Assembly (NCBI RefSeq): GCF_004364175.1
Contig: NZ_SNZW01000013.1
Location: forward strand, 310,001 to 374,000
Origin: Maribacter caenipelagi
Lineage (GTDB): Bacteria; Bacteroidota; Bacteroidia; Flavobacteriales; Flavobacteriaceae
Direction: 5' to 3'
Length of the DNA stretch: 64,000 nt
The notes below the pieces were generated by a model that was not told the DNA's origin, did no database searches, and saw only the letters and a list, made by a program, of their open reading frames with translations. Made by a program: the position numbers and the translations under genes. Shown piece by piece: positions 26,605-35,685 of the stretch (positions are counted from its first letter, which is position 1; the number at the start of each line of letters is the position of its first letter).

Positions 26605-27822
26605 TCACTTTTTATATAATTCGATAAGGGTTATTTCGGGTCTCATACCCAACCTACCAGGAAAACCCATCCATCCCAATCCACGAGTTACATATAGATA
26701 TTGATTATTTTCTTTGTATAAACCTGCCCAATGTTTGTACTTATACTTAATAGGGCTCCACTTTTTTGTTCTAAAGTTGATTCCTGCTTGCATACCATGT
26801 GTATGTCCTGATAGTGTTAAGGCAATATTGGTATGGTGGGCAACTTCTTCTGACCAATGGGTAGGGTCATGAGACAGTAGTATTTTGAAGGTAGATTCTT
26901 CTACATTTTCCATTGCCTTTTCCAGATCTCCATATTTTTTAAATTCTGGATTGCCCCAATTTTCAACACCAATAATAGATAAAGACGTATTAGTTTTTTC
27001 TATGAATTTTGCTTCGTTTCGTAAAAGTGTAAAGTCTGTTTTTTTATAAAATTGCTGTATCTCATTAAAATTTGCTCGCTTCTCTTTTGGCGATGCCCAT
27101 TGACTATAATCGCCATAATCGTGATTTCCTAACACAGCAAATTTTCCATCTTTAGCCTTTAGTTTTTTTAGTACCGTGTCCCACCCTCTAAGTTCCCAAG
27201 AAAAATTATTTACTAAATCTCCTGTAAAGAAAATTAAATCTGGATGAAGGTCATTTATTTTTTTAATGGCACGTTCTAAAATATGATACTTGTAATTAAA
27301 ACTACCTAGATGAAGATCAGATATGTGAACTATGCGTACACCATTAAACTGCTGAGGTAAGGTTTCTAATTTTAAATTGATATGATGGACCTTAAAACGG
27401 TATACCGCACTAAAAATGGCATAAAGGATGATGAAAAAAGGTAGAAATCCTGAAAAAAGACCTATAGCAGGTATAACAATTAATGAGGTTTCTTGAGAAA
27501 ACATAAAATTAGAAAAGTAGAGTAGACTAATAACGATTACGAAAATGAATTTGGGTATGAATGAAGAAACCGTTAAACCATATAATTTTGATATTATTAA
27601 TTGTTGACGTTCTGGAGAAACTAGGTCTAGTTTTATTTTTAGAAGTAGAATAGCGGTAATTAAACCAATGGTAAAAATCCAGAAAAGAATATATATAAGG
27701 GTTTTTAAACCTACCGATTCAATTGGCCTTGTTATTGAAAGTAACCAGTAGAACGCCAAAATATCAATACCTAATATGACCAAACATAAAAGAACAATAG
27801 AAAATAAAGAATAGGATCGCAT
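26605..27822 (-). CDS. Membrane-anchored metallophosphoesterase
   Basis: 405 aa. Four predicted N-terminal membrane helices, then a calcineurin-like phosphoesterase domain: HISDLHLG near residue 170, TGDLVNN, GNHDYGD, SHDPTHW and SGHTHGMQ, which are the metal ligands of the YaeI/LpxH-type group. It may hydrolyse a phospholipid or UDP-sugar-lipid intermediate on the cytosolic face. The gene starts 14 bp after the CDP-alcohol phosphatidyltransferase gene, so the two form an operon in lipid metabolism. Confidence 0.88.
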   Translation of the reverse strand: MRSYSLFSIVLLCLVILGIDILAFYWLLSITRPIESVGLKTLIYILFWIFTIGLITAILLLKIKLDLVSPERQQLIISKLYGLTVSSFIPKFIFVIVISLLYFSNFMFSQETSLIVIPAIGLFSGFLPFFIILYAIFSAVYRFKVHHINLKLETLPQQFNGVRIVHISDLHLGSFNYKYHILERAIKKINDLHPDLIFFTGDLVNNFSWELRGWDTVLKKLKAKDGKFAVLGNHDYGDYSQWASPKEKRANFNEIQQFYKKTDFTLLRNEAKFIEKTNTSLSIIGVENWGNPEFKKYGDLEKAMENVEESTFKILLSHDPTHWSEEVAHHTNIALTLSGHTHGMQAGINFRTKKWSPIKYKYKHWAGLYKENNQYLYVTRGLGWMGFPGRLGMRPEITLIELYKK

Positions 27823-27836
27823 GTTATGGTTTATTG

Positions 27837-28433
27837 CTAAGGTGTTTTTGTATCTTTTATTCTTCTTTCGTCATTTAAAGCAAAAAGAAAACTTTTTACA
27901 TCTGCCACCCAAGTATCATACATAAAAATGAGGGTAATTTCTTCAATGGTTTCTAAAAGTCCGATAACGATCATACAATAGAATAGCCAGTAAACCGGAC
28001 CAAAAAATAAAAACCAAATTATAAATACAGCTTGTACAACAGCAGATATTTTTGCTAAATAAGTATGAAACGCAGTTGCCTTGCCATATTTAACAAATGC
28101 AATAATCATTTGTAGTAAATAAGGTATAAAAGCGATTAGTATTAATACTACATTCTCTTTAATGAAATTAACTTCAAAGACTAACAGACCAATTAAACCC
28201 ATGATAAATGTTAACTGATCTCCTATCGAATCTAATTGTGAACCTCTCTCACTCGTAATTTTTAGTTTTCTGGCTAAATACCCATCAATAGCATCGGTAC
28301 TATAACTTACGAGTAGAAACCAAGTAAACAGTTTTCTTTCATTGAACCATAAAAGAAGTATTAAGATAGGTATTGCTGCTACCCTATAAAATGAAAACCA
28401 ATCTGCAATATTAAAATTTTTAAATTTCCACAT
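27837..28433 (-). CDS. CDP-alcohol phosphatidyltransferase
   Basis: 198 aa, about six membrane helices. The diagnostic D-G-x2-A-R-x8-G-x3-D-x3-D motif is present as DGYLARKLKITSERGSQLDS followed by IGD. Such enzymes make phospholipids from CDP-diacylglycerol. Acceptor (glycerol phosphate, serine or inositol) cannot be read off. Operon with the phosphoesterase; own regulon promoter. Confidence 0.88.
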   Translation of the reverse strand: MWKFKNFNIADWFSFYRVAAIPILILLLWFNERKLFTWFLLVSYSTDAIDGYLARKLKITSERGSQLDSIGDQLTFIMGLIGLLVFEVNFIKENVVLILIAFIPYLLQMIIAFVKYGKATAFHTYLAKISAVVQAVFIIWFLFFGPVYWLFYCMIVIGLLETIEEITLIFMYDTWVADVKSFLFALNDERRIKDTKTP

Positions 28434-28495
28434 AGGTGTATTTAAACTATTATTTTCTTGTTGTTTACGATGTTTTAAATAGTTGTTTGTTAGCT

Positions 28496-28538
28496 TAAAT
28501 CTATAGAAATTAAAGGCTTATGTAAATGATATTTATCA
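28496..28538 (-). promoter_or_regulatory. FNR-like box and -7 element for the CDP-alcohol transferase operon
   Basis: Box TGATATTTATCA at 28527-28538; minus-strand -7 element TAGATTTA at 28503-28496. The gap 28434-28766 holds this and the next promoter, facing opposite ways. Confidence 0.85.
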
Positions 28539-28686
28539 TAACATAATGGAAGTACGCTATACTGAACTATAAAATTTAATCACTTGATGTAGTATTGTTC
28601 GATGTAAAGAACCTTTGTTCTATACATAGTTTTACATAAAATATAGTTGGGTTTTAGAAGTAACCTTACAAAAAAAAAATACTGAC

Positions 28687-28729
28687 TGACCTACATCATT
28701 TTAAACCCTTAAGGCGGAGTGTATTTTTG
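28687..28729 (+). promoter_or_regulatory. FNR-like box and -7 element for hsp20
   Basis: Box TGACCTACATCA at 28687-28698; perfect -7 element TATTTTTG at 28722-28729. Transcription would begin near 28734, so the true ATG is 28767 rather than 28719. Confidence 0.9.
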
Positions 28730-28766
28730 GTATATAATTAAATGTATAACCTTAAAACAAATTAAT

Positions 28767-29231
28767 ATGTCACTAGTAAAATTTAAGAGAAGACCTTTCG
28801 GAAACTTGATTACACAAGACTTTTTTGACATGGACGATTTTTTTGACAATCGCCAATGGGTAAGAAATATGATGCCTGATAATTTTTGGAACGGTAAAAG
28901 ATCAGAGCCTGCTCTGAACATTAAAGAAACAGATGATAATTTTGAAATTGAACTTGCTGCTCCGGGCTTTAGCAAAAAAGACTTTGAGGTTACCATTGAT
29001 GACGGGTGTTTGAACATTAAGGCTGAAAAGTCGACTTCAGAAGAAGAAACAGATGATAATTACACACGTAGAGAGTTTAGTTATAACGCTTTTGAGCGGT
29101 CATTGCAGCTACCCGATAGTATTAAACAAGAAGCTATTAAAGCAAAGTACAATGATGGTATTTTAAGCTTTAACCTAGCTAAAAAAGAAGAAGCGAAAAA
29201 AGTACCGCCTAAAAAGGTTCTTATTGCTTAA
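28767..29231 (+). CDS. Small heat shock protein (Hsp20/alpha-crystallin)
   Basis: 154 aa from the ATG at 28767. The alpha-crystallin domain spans about residues 45-145; the family's conserved FEIELAAPGFSKKDFEV and the YNDGILSFNLAKK strand are clear. It holds unfolded proteins without ATP. The equivalent DosR gene in mycobacteria is hspX. Confidence 0.93.
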   Translation: MSLVKFKRRPFGNLITQDFFDMDDFFDNRQWVRNMMPDNFWNGKRSEPALNIKETDDNFEIELAAPGFSKKDFEVTIDDGCLNIKAEKSTSEEETDDNYTRREFSYNAFERSLQLPDSIKQEAIKAKYNDGILSFNLAKKEEAKKVPPKKVLIA

Positions 29232-29261
29232 AAATTGTCTTAAAGATAATTTTAACCCCAC

Positions 29262-29331
29262 TTATAATACCCTTTAAACCTTAACCTATTTAACTCATTA
29301 GTTGGTAGATAAGGTTTAGAGGGTATTATAA
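29262..29331. repeat. 22-bp stem hairpin between hsp20 and the P-type ATPase
   Basis: Bases 29262-29283 pair with 29310-29331 over 22 bp with one G-U pair, around a 26-nt loop. Only a short T stretch follows, so it is not a typical intrinsic terminator. It may partly terminate or protect the hsp20 transcript. Confidence 0.75.
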
Positions 29332-29367
29332 TTTACAGCCTTTTGATTTCATTTTAAAAATATATTA

Positions 29368-32028
29368 ATGGTCCAAAAACCGTTTGCTCTGTCTATTGAT
29401 AAGGTGGTAACTATTTTAGAAAGCAATATTCAATCTGGACTAGGAGAAAAACAGATTCAAAATCTTTTGAACAAATATGGCCCAAACCAAATTCCAAAAG
29501 ATGCTCCTAAAAAAAGATGGCGTATACTAGTTGATCAGTTTTTAAATCCTATTCTGTATATCCTTATCGCTGCAGCAATTCTAGCCTTCATTTTTAGTGA
29601 TGTCTTAGAGGGTATTGCTATTCTTGTCGTTATAATTATTTCAGCTGGTATTGGTTTTTTTATGGAACTAAGGGCTATTCGATCTTTAGAAGCACTTCGT
29701 AAAATGGGTCAATCTAAAATACATGCTATTAGATCAGGAAAAAGGGTTCATATTAAAGGGATGGAGATAGTGCCCGGTGATATTATTTTATTGCGAGCAG
29801 GTGACATTGTGCCTGCCGATGCCCGTTTAATTACAATTGATAATCTATTGGTCAAAGAATCTGCCTTAACTGGTGAGAGCGTACCAATACGCAAAGTGGT
29901 TAAGGTATTAAAGGGAGATTCGCCAATTACCGATCAACATAATATGGTTTTTAGAGGCACCATGGTAACTTCTGGGTTAGGAAAGGCAATTGTTACCTCT
30001 ACGGCAAAATTCACCCAATTAGGTCATATACAACAACTAGGTATTGATGCATCGCAAGAGCATACTCCATTAGAGAAAAAGCTAAACCATTTAAGCAAAT
30101 GGCTCATTTGGCTCACTTTATTTTTTGCACTCGTGGTTATTATTGCAGGTTATTTTAGGGGAAAGGATATTTTATTAATGATAGAAACCGGTGTGGCGTT
30201 AGGTGTAGCGGCAATACCAGAAGGTTTGCCCATTGTTGCTACTATAGCCTTGGCACAAGGTATGTTGAGATTATCTAAAAGACAGGTTATTATTAAAAAA
30301 ATGGAAGCTGTACAGACCCTGGGAGCTACTGATATTATCTGTACGGATAAGACAGGTACTCTAACCGAAGATCGTATGAAAGTACATACCATACTTTTTG
30401 GCAATAAGTCTTTAGATGATGTATCTATGACAGATACTTCAATGGCAATAAAAGAACTTCCAATTTTTGAAAATATTATTTTCGCTAGTGTTCTGTGTAA
30501 TAATGAAAACCTGGGCACTGTAATTGACGGTCAAGGCGACTCAATTGAACGGGCATTACTAGAATTTGTTGCGTATTTAGGCTATGACCCTGTAACTATA
30601 AAAAATACTAATCCAGAAGAATTGGAATTACCTTTTGATGCTACCAGAAAATTTATGGCTACTGCACATAAAAACGGTAAGATCATCAAAGTATACGTAA
30701 AAGGGGCATTTGAAGCTCTTATACCTCATTGCGATTATATAATGGATGAAAAAGAAATTTCACCTTTTAAAACAAAAAGTGAATGGCATACTAAGGTGAA
30801 TACTCTCGCTGATCATGGACTACGTACTTTGGCTTTTGCTTTTAAAGAAGTGAACCAACTTCCGACCTCAGAAACGATTGCCGACGGACTTACTTTTTTA
30901 GGTGTTATGGGGTTTCTTGATCCTGCACGTAGCGACGTTATGGCAACTATTGATGTTTATAAAAAAGCTGGAATAAAAGTGGTTATGGCTACTGGTGACC
31001 ACCCCGGGACCTCCAAAAAAATTGCAGAGGAAATTGGTTTGTTGCAAATAAATGCTGAACCAGATAAAGTACTAATAGCCCAGAATATTAAATTTATAGG
31101 GCCTCTAGACTCTAAAGAATCTCAAAAAATTGCCAACGCTTCGGTATTTGCACGTGTTTCGCCAAAGCAGAAATTAGATCTTGTTACATTCTACCAAAAA
31201 AATAATCATATTGTAGGTATGATCGGTGATGGCATTAACGACGTACCGGCATTAAAAAAAGCTGATATTGGTATTGCAATGGGTATTCGAGGTACAGAGG
31301 CGGCCAGAGAAGCGGCCGATGTAATTTTAAAAAACGATAAGTTTACAGCTATAGAATTGGCCATTAAACAGGGTAGGGTAATTCTTGAAAATATTAGACA
31401 GTTCGTGGTTTATCTCCTATCTTGTAATTTGGCTGAGATTCTTTCTGTTGGCATCGCCGCATTTTCCAATTTGCCATCTCCTTTGCTGCCGATGCAAATT
31501 TTGTTTCTCAATTTAATAACCGATGTTTTCCCTGCCTTGGCGCTAGGTCTTGGAAAAGGGGAAGTTGATATAATGCAAAGGCCACCAAAAAACCCAAAAG
31601 CACCTATTATTGGTAAAAGCGACTGGAATTCAATTGTTTTATTTGGAATGTGTATAAGTGTAGCAGTTTTAGGTATGGTTATGTATACCCATTATGTGTT
31701 GAATTTATCAGAAAACATCATAAATAATATGGCTTTTTACACTTTGGTAATGGCACAATTATTCAATGTTTTTAATCTACCACGACATACCGAATCTTTT
31801 TGGAGAAATGAGGTCACTACCAACTTCTGGGTATGGGGAGCAATAGCTGTATCACTATTTTTAACATTTGGTATTACTCTTATAGCCCCAATTTCTAATG
31901 TGCTTTCATTGGAATTTATTACAATGTATCAATTGTTTTTGGTGATAATTTTTGCCATGGGTTCATTGGTATTGGCGCAGCTCATAGGTCGGTTAATGGG
32001 GTTTTTTAAAATGAAAAATAAAATTTGA
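29368..32028 (+). CDS. P-type calcium ATPase (type IIA)
   Basis: 886 aa. Seen: N-terminal cation ATPase domain, TGES, phosphorylation motif DKTGTLTED near residue 330, and GDGINDVPALKKADIGIAM. SERCA Ca-site residues are conserved: PEGLP in M4, N and E in YLLSCNLAEI of M5, and N, T and D in FLNLITDVFPA of M6. It would export Ca2+ from the cytosol using ATP. It follows hsp20 by 136 bp and has no box of its own. The M. tuberculosis DosR regulon has a related ATPase, CtpF. Confidence 0.92.
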   Translation: MVQKPFALSIDKVVTILESNIQSGLGEKQIQNLLNKYGPNQIPKDAPKKRWRILVDQFLNPILYILIAAAILAFIFSDVLEGIAILVVIIISAGIGFFMELRAIRSLEALRKMGQSKIHAIRSGKRVHIKGMEIVPGDIILLRAGDIVPADARLITIDNLLVKESALTGESVPIRKVVKVLKGDSPITDQHNMVFRGTMVTSGLGKAIVTSTAKFTQLGHIQQLGIDASQEHTPLEKKLNHLSKWLIWLTLFFALVVIIAGYFRGKDILLMIETGVALGVAAIPEGLPIVATIALAQGMLRLSKRQVIIKKMEAVQTLGATDIICTDKTGTLTEDRMKVHTILFGNKSLDDVSMTDTSMAIKELPIFENIIFASVLCNNENLGTVIDGQGDSIERALLEFVAYLGYDPVTIKNTNPEELELPFDATRKFMATAHKNGKIIKVYVKGAFEALIPHCDYIMDEKEISPFKTKSEWHTKVNTLADHGLRTLAFAFKEVNQLPTSETIADGLTFLGVMGFLDPARSDVMATIDVYKKAGIKVVMATGDHPGTSKKIAEEIGLLQINAEPDKVLIAQNIKFIGPLDSKESQKIANASVFARVSPKQKLDLVTFYQKNNHIVGMIGDGINDVPALKKADIGIAMGIRGTEAAREAADVILKNDKFTAIELAIKQGRVILENIRQFVVYLLSCNLAEILSVGIAAFSNLPSPLLPMQILFLNLITDVFPALALGLGKGEVDIMQRPPKNPKAPIIGKSDWNSIVLFGMCISVAVLGMVMYTHYVLNLSENIINNMAFYTLVMAQLFNVFNLPRHTESFWRNEVTTNFWVWGAIAVSLFLTFGITLIAPISNVLSLEFITMYQLFLVIIFAMGSLVLAQLIGRLMGFFKMKNKI

Positions 32029-32153
32029 TTAAATAGAATTGGTCAAATAGTAAAACTGTCACTTGACTGTATATTATAAATACCACGAATGCCCTACCAC
32101 AAAGTGTCAAAACTATTTTCAAAACGCCTTCTATTTTTTACTATTCATATACA

Positions 32154-32224
32154 TGACGATTATCATATTAAATTATAGCAATGACCAATGTCATTTTTAT
32201 AATTAAGCTTGAATAATACATTTA
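32154..32224 (+). promoter_or_regulatory. Tandem FNR-like boxes and -7 element upstream of the kinase
   Basis: Boxes TGACGATTATCA (32154-32165) and TGACCAATGTCA (32182-32193), centres 28 bp apart. Only the second has a -7 element at the standard spacing, TACATTTA at 32217-32224. Transcription would start near 32228, leaving a leader of about 305 nt before the kinase ATG with no ORF or clear terminator. This suggests self-control of the regulatory pair. Confidence 0.78.
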
Positions 32225-32532
32225 TAACATAACGTGGTAGGATCTCGGGTTTCTTTATATCGAAAGAAATAGTAATTGTCAAGACTAGGCGATGTGTACT
32301 TTGGGTCAAAATGATGGTCAAGTATGCGATTATAGAATATTCTTTTAATAAAAATACGCAACATTACAGAAGGTGTAACTAGGCTTAGATACTTGGTTTA
32401 ATAGATGGGCAGTATGTATTACGAAAATTAACTAAGTGACTAAATCAACTGTTTTAATTAACAGATATTATTTGTGAAATTATCAATAGTCAATACAAAC
32501 ATTTATTAGGGTTTTGAATAATTTGAATTAAA

Positions 32533-35500
32533 ATGACCGAACTAAAAAAAATAGTAAATAAAAAGCTAGAGGTAAGTGATACTGCCTTATATCAAGCCGT
32601 TTTCGACTCTTCATTAGCAAGTTTGTTCGTAATTGACGGTAAGGGTACTATTTTAAAAGTGAATGATCAAGTAAAACAAATGTTCGGTTACCAAAAGAGC
32701 GATTTAATTTTAGAAAAAATTGATATTATTTTTTCAAAGGGCAATTATAAAACGATTGAATTATTAATGAAAAATTCAATTTCTGAGCATGTTCAACTCA
32801 CAGGTTTGCATAAAAATAGAAAAGAATATGAATTAGATGTTAGATTAGTTAAAACTAGTGCTGAAGGACAAACTATTTTCGTTATGTTCTGTAAACAAGT
32901 CGATATTTCGGTTTTTGAAAGTGATAGAAAACTCCGTTATCTTATTGCCAATGTGCCAGGTATTGTTTTTAGGTGTGCAACTGATGAAGATTATTCTATA
33001 GAGTTCATAAGCAATGCATGTACGACTATTACAGAGTATTTACCAGAGCAATTTTATGATAGTGGAAATATGAGTTGGCTTTCACTAATTCATTTTGAAG
33101 ACCAGGTTATGGTAAAGGAGCAAAGAAGAAAAGCCATATCAGAAGAAAAAACCTATCAGATATCTTACCGTATAAAAACTAGAACAAACCAAATTAAATG
33201 GGTGTCAGAAATTGTCTCTTGTGTTAAAGATTGGTCAGGCAAGGTAGCTTTTTTAGAAGGTTTTATTCAGGATGTTACAGAACGTACCGAAGCGAAAATG
33301 TTATTGACCAAAGAAAAGCAATTGCTTTGGAAATATTTAGACACTTCGGCATCTGTGTTTTTAGTCATAAATAAGGATCATACCATTGAAATGGTCAATA
33401 GAAAAGGGTGCGAGGTTTTTGGATATAGTGCCCAAGAATTGAATGGTAAGAATTGGTTTAACATCTGTATTCCAAAAGAAGATAGAAATCATCTAGCTCA
33501 ATTTTTTGACGATTTGATTAATGGTGATGAAGAAATACTAGATGTTAAAGAGAATTGGGTATTAACCAAAGGAAATATTAAGAAGTTAATTCGTTGGCAA
33601 AATGCATTATCGAAAGATGAAAATGGAGAGGTGACGGGTATGATTTCTTCAGGCATTGATGTTACAGAAAAAGTGCTGGCAGAAAAAAGACTGCATACCA
33701 GTATGGAAAAGAACAGGGCTATTCTAAAGGTGGTACCTGATGTAATGACAGTTCACGATGAAAACGGTAGTGTTTTAGAAATACATATACCAGCAGATGC
33801 AAATACCATTCTCTCAAAAGAAGATATTGAAGGCAAAGATTTAGATCAGCTTCTTCCATTAAAGATTGCAAAAAAGCTTAAAAAAGCTATAACTAGGGTA
33901 TTGCAGAACAAAAAAATGCAAATATTAGAAATACAAGTTCCCATAAATCATAGAATATTTGATTTTGAATGTAGGGTTGTACGCTTGAACAATAATCAGG
34001 TTCTGACTATAGCACGAAATATTTCTAATACTAAAGCAATTCAAAAGACCTTACATTTAAGAAATAAGTCTTTAGATGCTGCCGGAAACGGAATTATAAT
34101 CGTAGATGCACAGAAAGCCAATCTACCTATTATTTATTGTAATAACGCCTTTATTGAAATTACGGGGTATGATAGAGAAGAGGTAATTGGTACCAATTGT
34201 AAATTTCTACAGAATGATGATAGAAATCAAGAGGCTATTGTAGTAATGGTGAATGCAATTGAAAAAAGGGAGGCAACCCGGGTGCTAATACGAAATTATC
34301 GTAAAGATGGTACATTGTTTTGGAATGATTTAAGTATAACACCCCTTTTCGATGAAAACAATATTCTTACTCATTTTATTGGTGTTCAAAATGATGTCAC
34401 AGAAATCCAAAGAGATAAAAACCAATTAGAACAATACGCAAATAGTCTTGAGGAAAAAGTAGCTGAACGTACAAAAGAAATAGAATCTACAGTGCAAAAG
34501 TTAGTTGAGAACAATCTTATTCTTGAAGATCAAATTTATGAGACCAAGCTAGCTGAAAGAAAAGCACAAAGTAGTCAAGCTCAACTAATCGCAATAGCTG
34601 AAAATTTTCCTAATGGATTTATCGCCGTCTTCAATTCTGATTTTGAACTTGTTTTTATTGAAGGTGAAGAATTGAAGCGAATGAAGATAAAAAAATCGAC
34701 ATTCGAAGGCAAGAAGGTGGATCATATTTCAGTTTTTTCAGAAAGGCAGGCAAATGCGATCAAGCGTAAAATTTCAACTACCTTTTCTGGTAATAGTCTT
34801 TCTTTTGAATTTACGTTCGACGGACTTATATATGCGGTAAATACAACTCCATTAAAGTCTGATAACGGACAAGTAGTATGGGCTCTTTTCGTTTATAATA
34901 ACATAACCCAGCAAAAGAAAGTTCAAGAGAAATTAACTAAAGCATTAAAAGTTGAACAAGAACTTAACGAGTTAAAATCACGTTTTATTTCAATTGCTTC
35001 GCACGAGTTTAGAACGCCTTTAAGTGCCATTTTATCTTCTGCAATTTTAATTGGAAAACAAAACGAGCCAGGTTTAGAAGATAAACGCCAAAAACATGTT
35101 ACGCGAATTCGAACCCATGTAAAACGTTTGGTTGTCATATTGAACGATTTTTTATCTCTAAGCAGATTAGAAGAAGGTAAGCTAGCGGCAAAAACTACGT
35201 TTTTTGAATTGATAAAATTCTGTAAAAACCTAATTGATGAAATGGAATCGGCGAAAAAGGACGAACAAAGCATACATTTTATTCATACCGAAGCTGAAAT
35301 AATGGCTTTTTTAGATCCAAAATTATTGAGTCATATTTTAATAAATCTGCTATCTAATTCATTGAAATATTCAGATGAGGGCAAAGCAGTTACTTTAGAA
35401 ATCAAAAGAAATAATACACTAATAGAATTTAATATCATTGATAATGGAATTGGTATTGAAGTAAAAGAACAAAAACGATTATTTGAACGTTTCTTTCGGG

Positions 35501-35685
35501 CAGAAAATGCCACCCATATTCAAGGTACCGGTCTTGGGCTTCATATTGTAAAACAGTATGCAGAGTTAATGGGTGGTACTGTAAGTTTTAAAAGTGAATT
35601 CGGCATCGGTAGTACTTTTACCGTGCAACTTAATCTTAACCATAACCTATACAAATATGAAAAGGATTTTATTAATAGAAGATAA
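32533..35685 (+). CDS. Multi-PAS histidine kinase with a LOV (blue-light/flavin) domain
   Basis: 1050 aa, no membrane segment. At least five PAS-type domains precede the kinase core: about 10-125, 133-258, 265-385, 395-500 and 680-790, with a LOV domain at 510-625. The LOV domain has GTNCKFLQ with Cys556, Asn588 (NYRKDG), Asn598 (FWN) and Gln619 (GVQND); these are spaced 32, 42 and 63 residues after the Cys, as in plant phototropin LOV2. A coiled linker, HisKA with His824 (ASHEFRTP) and a HATPase follow (NLLSNSLKYS, DNGIGIE, GTGLGLHI). No REC domain is fused. Its stop overlaps the REC-CRP regulator start by 29 bp. Confidence 0.92.
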   Translation: MTELKKIVNKKLEVSDTALYQAVFDSSLASLFVIDGKGTILKVNDQVKQMFGYQKSDLILEKIDIIFSKGNYKTIELLMKNSISEHVQLTGLHKNRKEYELDVRLVKTSAEGQTIFVMFCKQVDISVFESDRKLRYLIANVPGIVFRCATDEDYSIEFISNACTTITEYLPEQFYDSGNMSWLSLIHFEDQVMVKEQRRKAISEEKTYQISYRIKTRTNQIKWVSEIVSCVKDWSGKVAFLEGFIQDVTERTEAKMLLTKEKQLLWKYLDTSASVFLVINKDHTIEMVNRKGCEVFGYSAQELNGKNWFNICIPKEDRNHLAQFFDDLINGDEEILDVKENWVLTKGNIKKLIRWQNALSKDENGEVTGMISSGIDVTEKVLAEKRLHTSMEKNRAILKVVPDVMTVHDENGSVLEIHIPADANTILSKEDIEGKDLDQLLPLKIAKKLKKAITRVLQNKKMQILEIQVPINHRIFDFECRVVRLNNNQVLTIARNISNTKAIQKTLHLRNKSLDAAGNGIIIVDAQKANLPIIYCNNAFIEITGYDREEVIGTNCKFLQNDDRNQEAIVVMVNAIEKREATRVLIRNYRKDGTLFWNDLSITPLFDENNILTHFIGVQNDVTEIQRDKNQLEQYANSLEEKVAERTKEIESTVQKLVENNLILEDQIYETKLAERKAQSSQAQLIAIAENFPNGFIAVFNSDFELVFIEGEELKRMKIKKSTFEGKKVDHISVFSERQANAIKRKISTTFSGNSLSFEFTFDGLIYAVNTTPLKSDNGQVVWALFVYNNITQQKKVQEKLTKALKVEQELNELKSRFISIASHEFRTPLSAILSSAILIGKQNEPGLEDKRQKHVTRIRTHVKRLVVILNDFLSLSRLEEGKLAAKTTFFELIKFCKNLIDEMESAKKDEQSIHFIHTEAEIMAFLDPKLLSHILINLLSNSLKYSDEGKAVTLEIKRNNTLIEFNIIDNGIGIEVKEQKRLFERFFRAENATHIQGTGLGLHIVKQYAELMGGTVSFKSEFGIGSTFTVQLNLNHNLYKYEKDFINRR

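Noticed and set aside
32029..32532. A riboswitch in the kinase leader
   Set aside because: I could not recognise a known riboswitch core or a terminator/anti-terminator pair in the leader.
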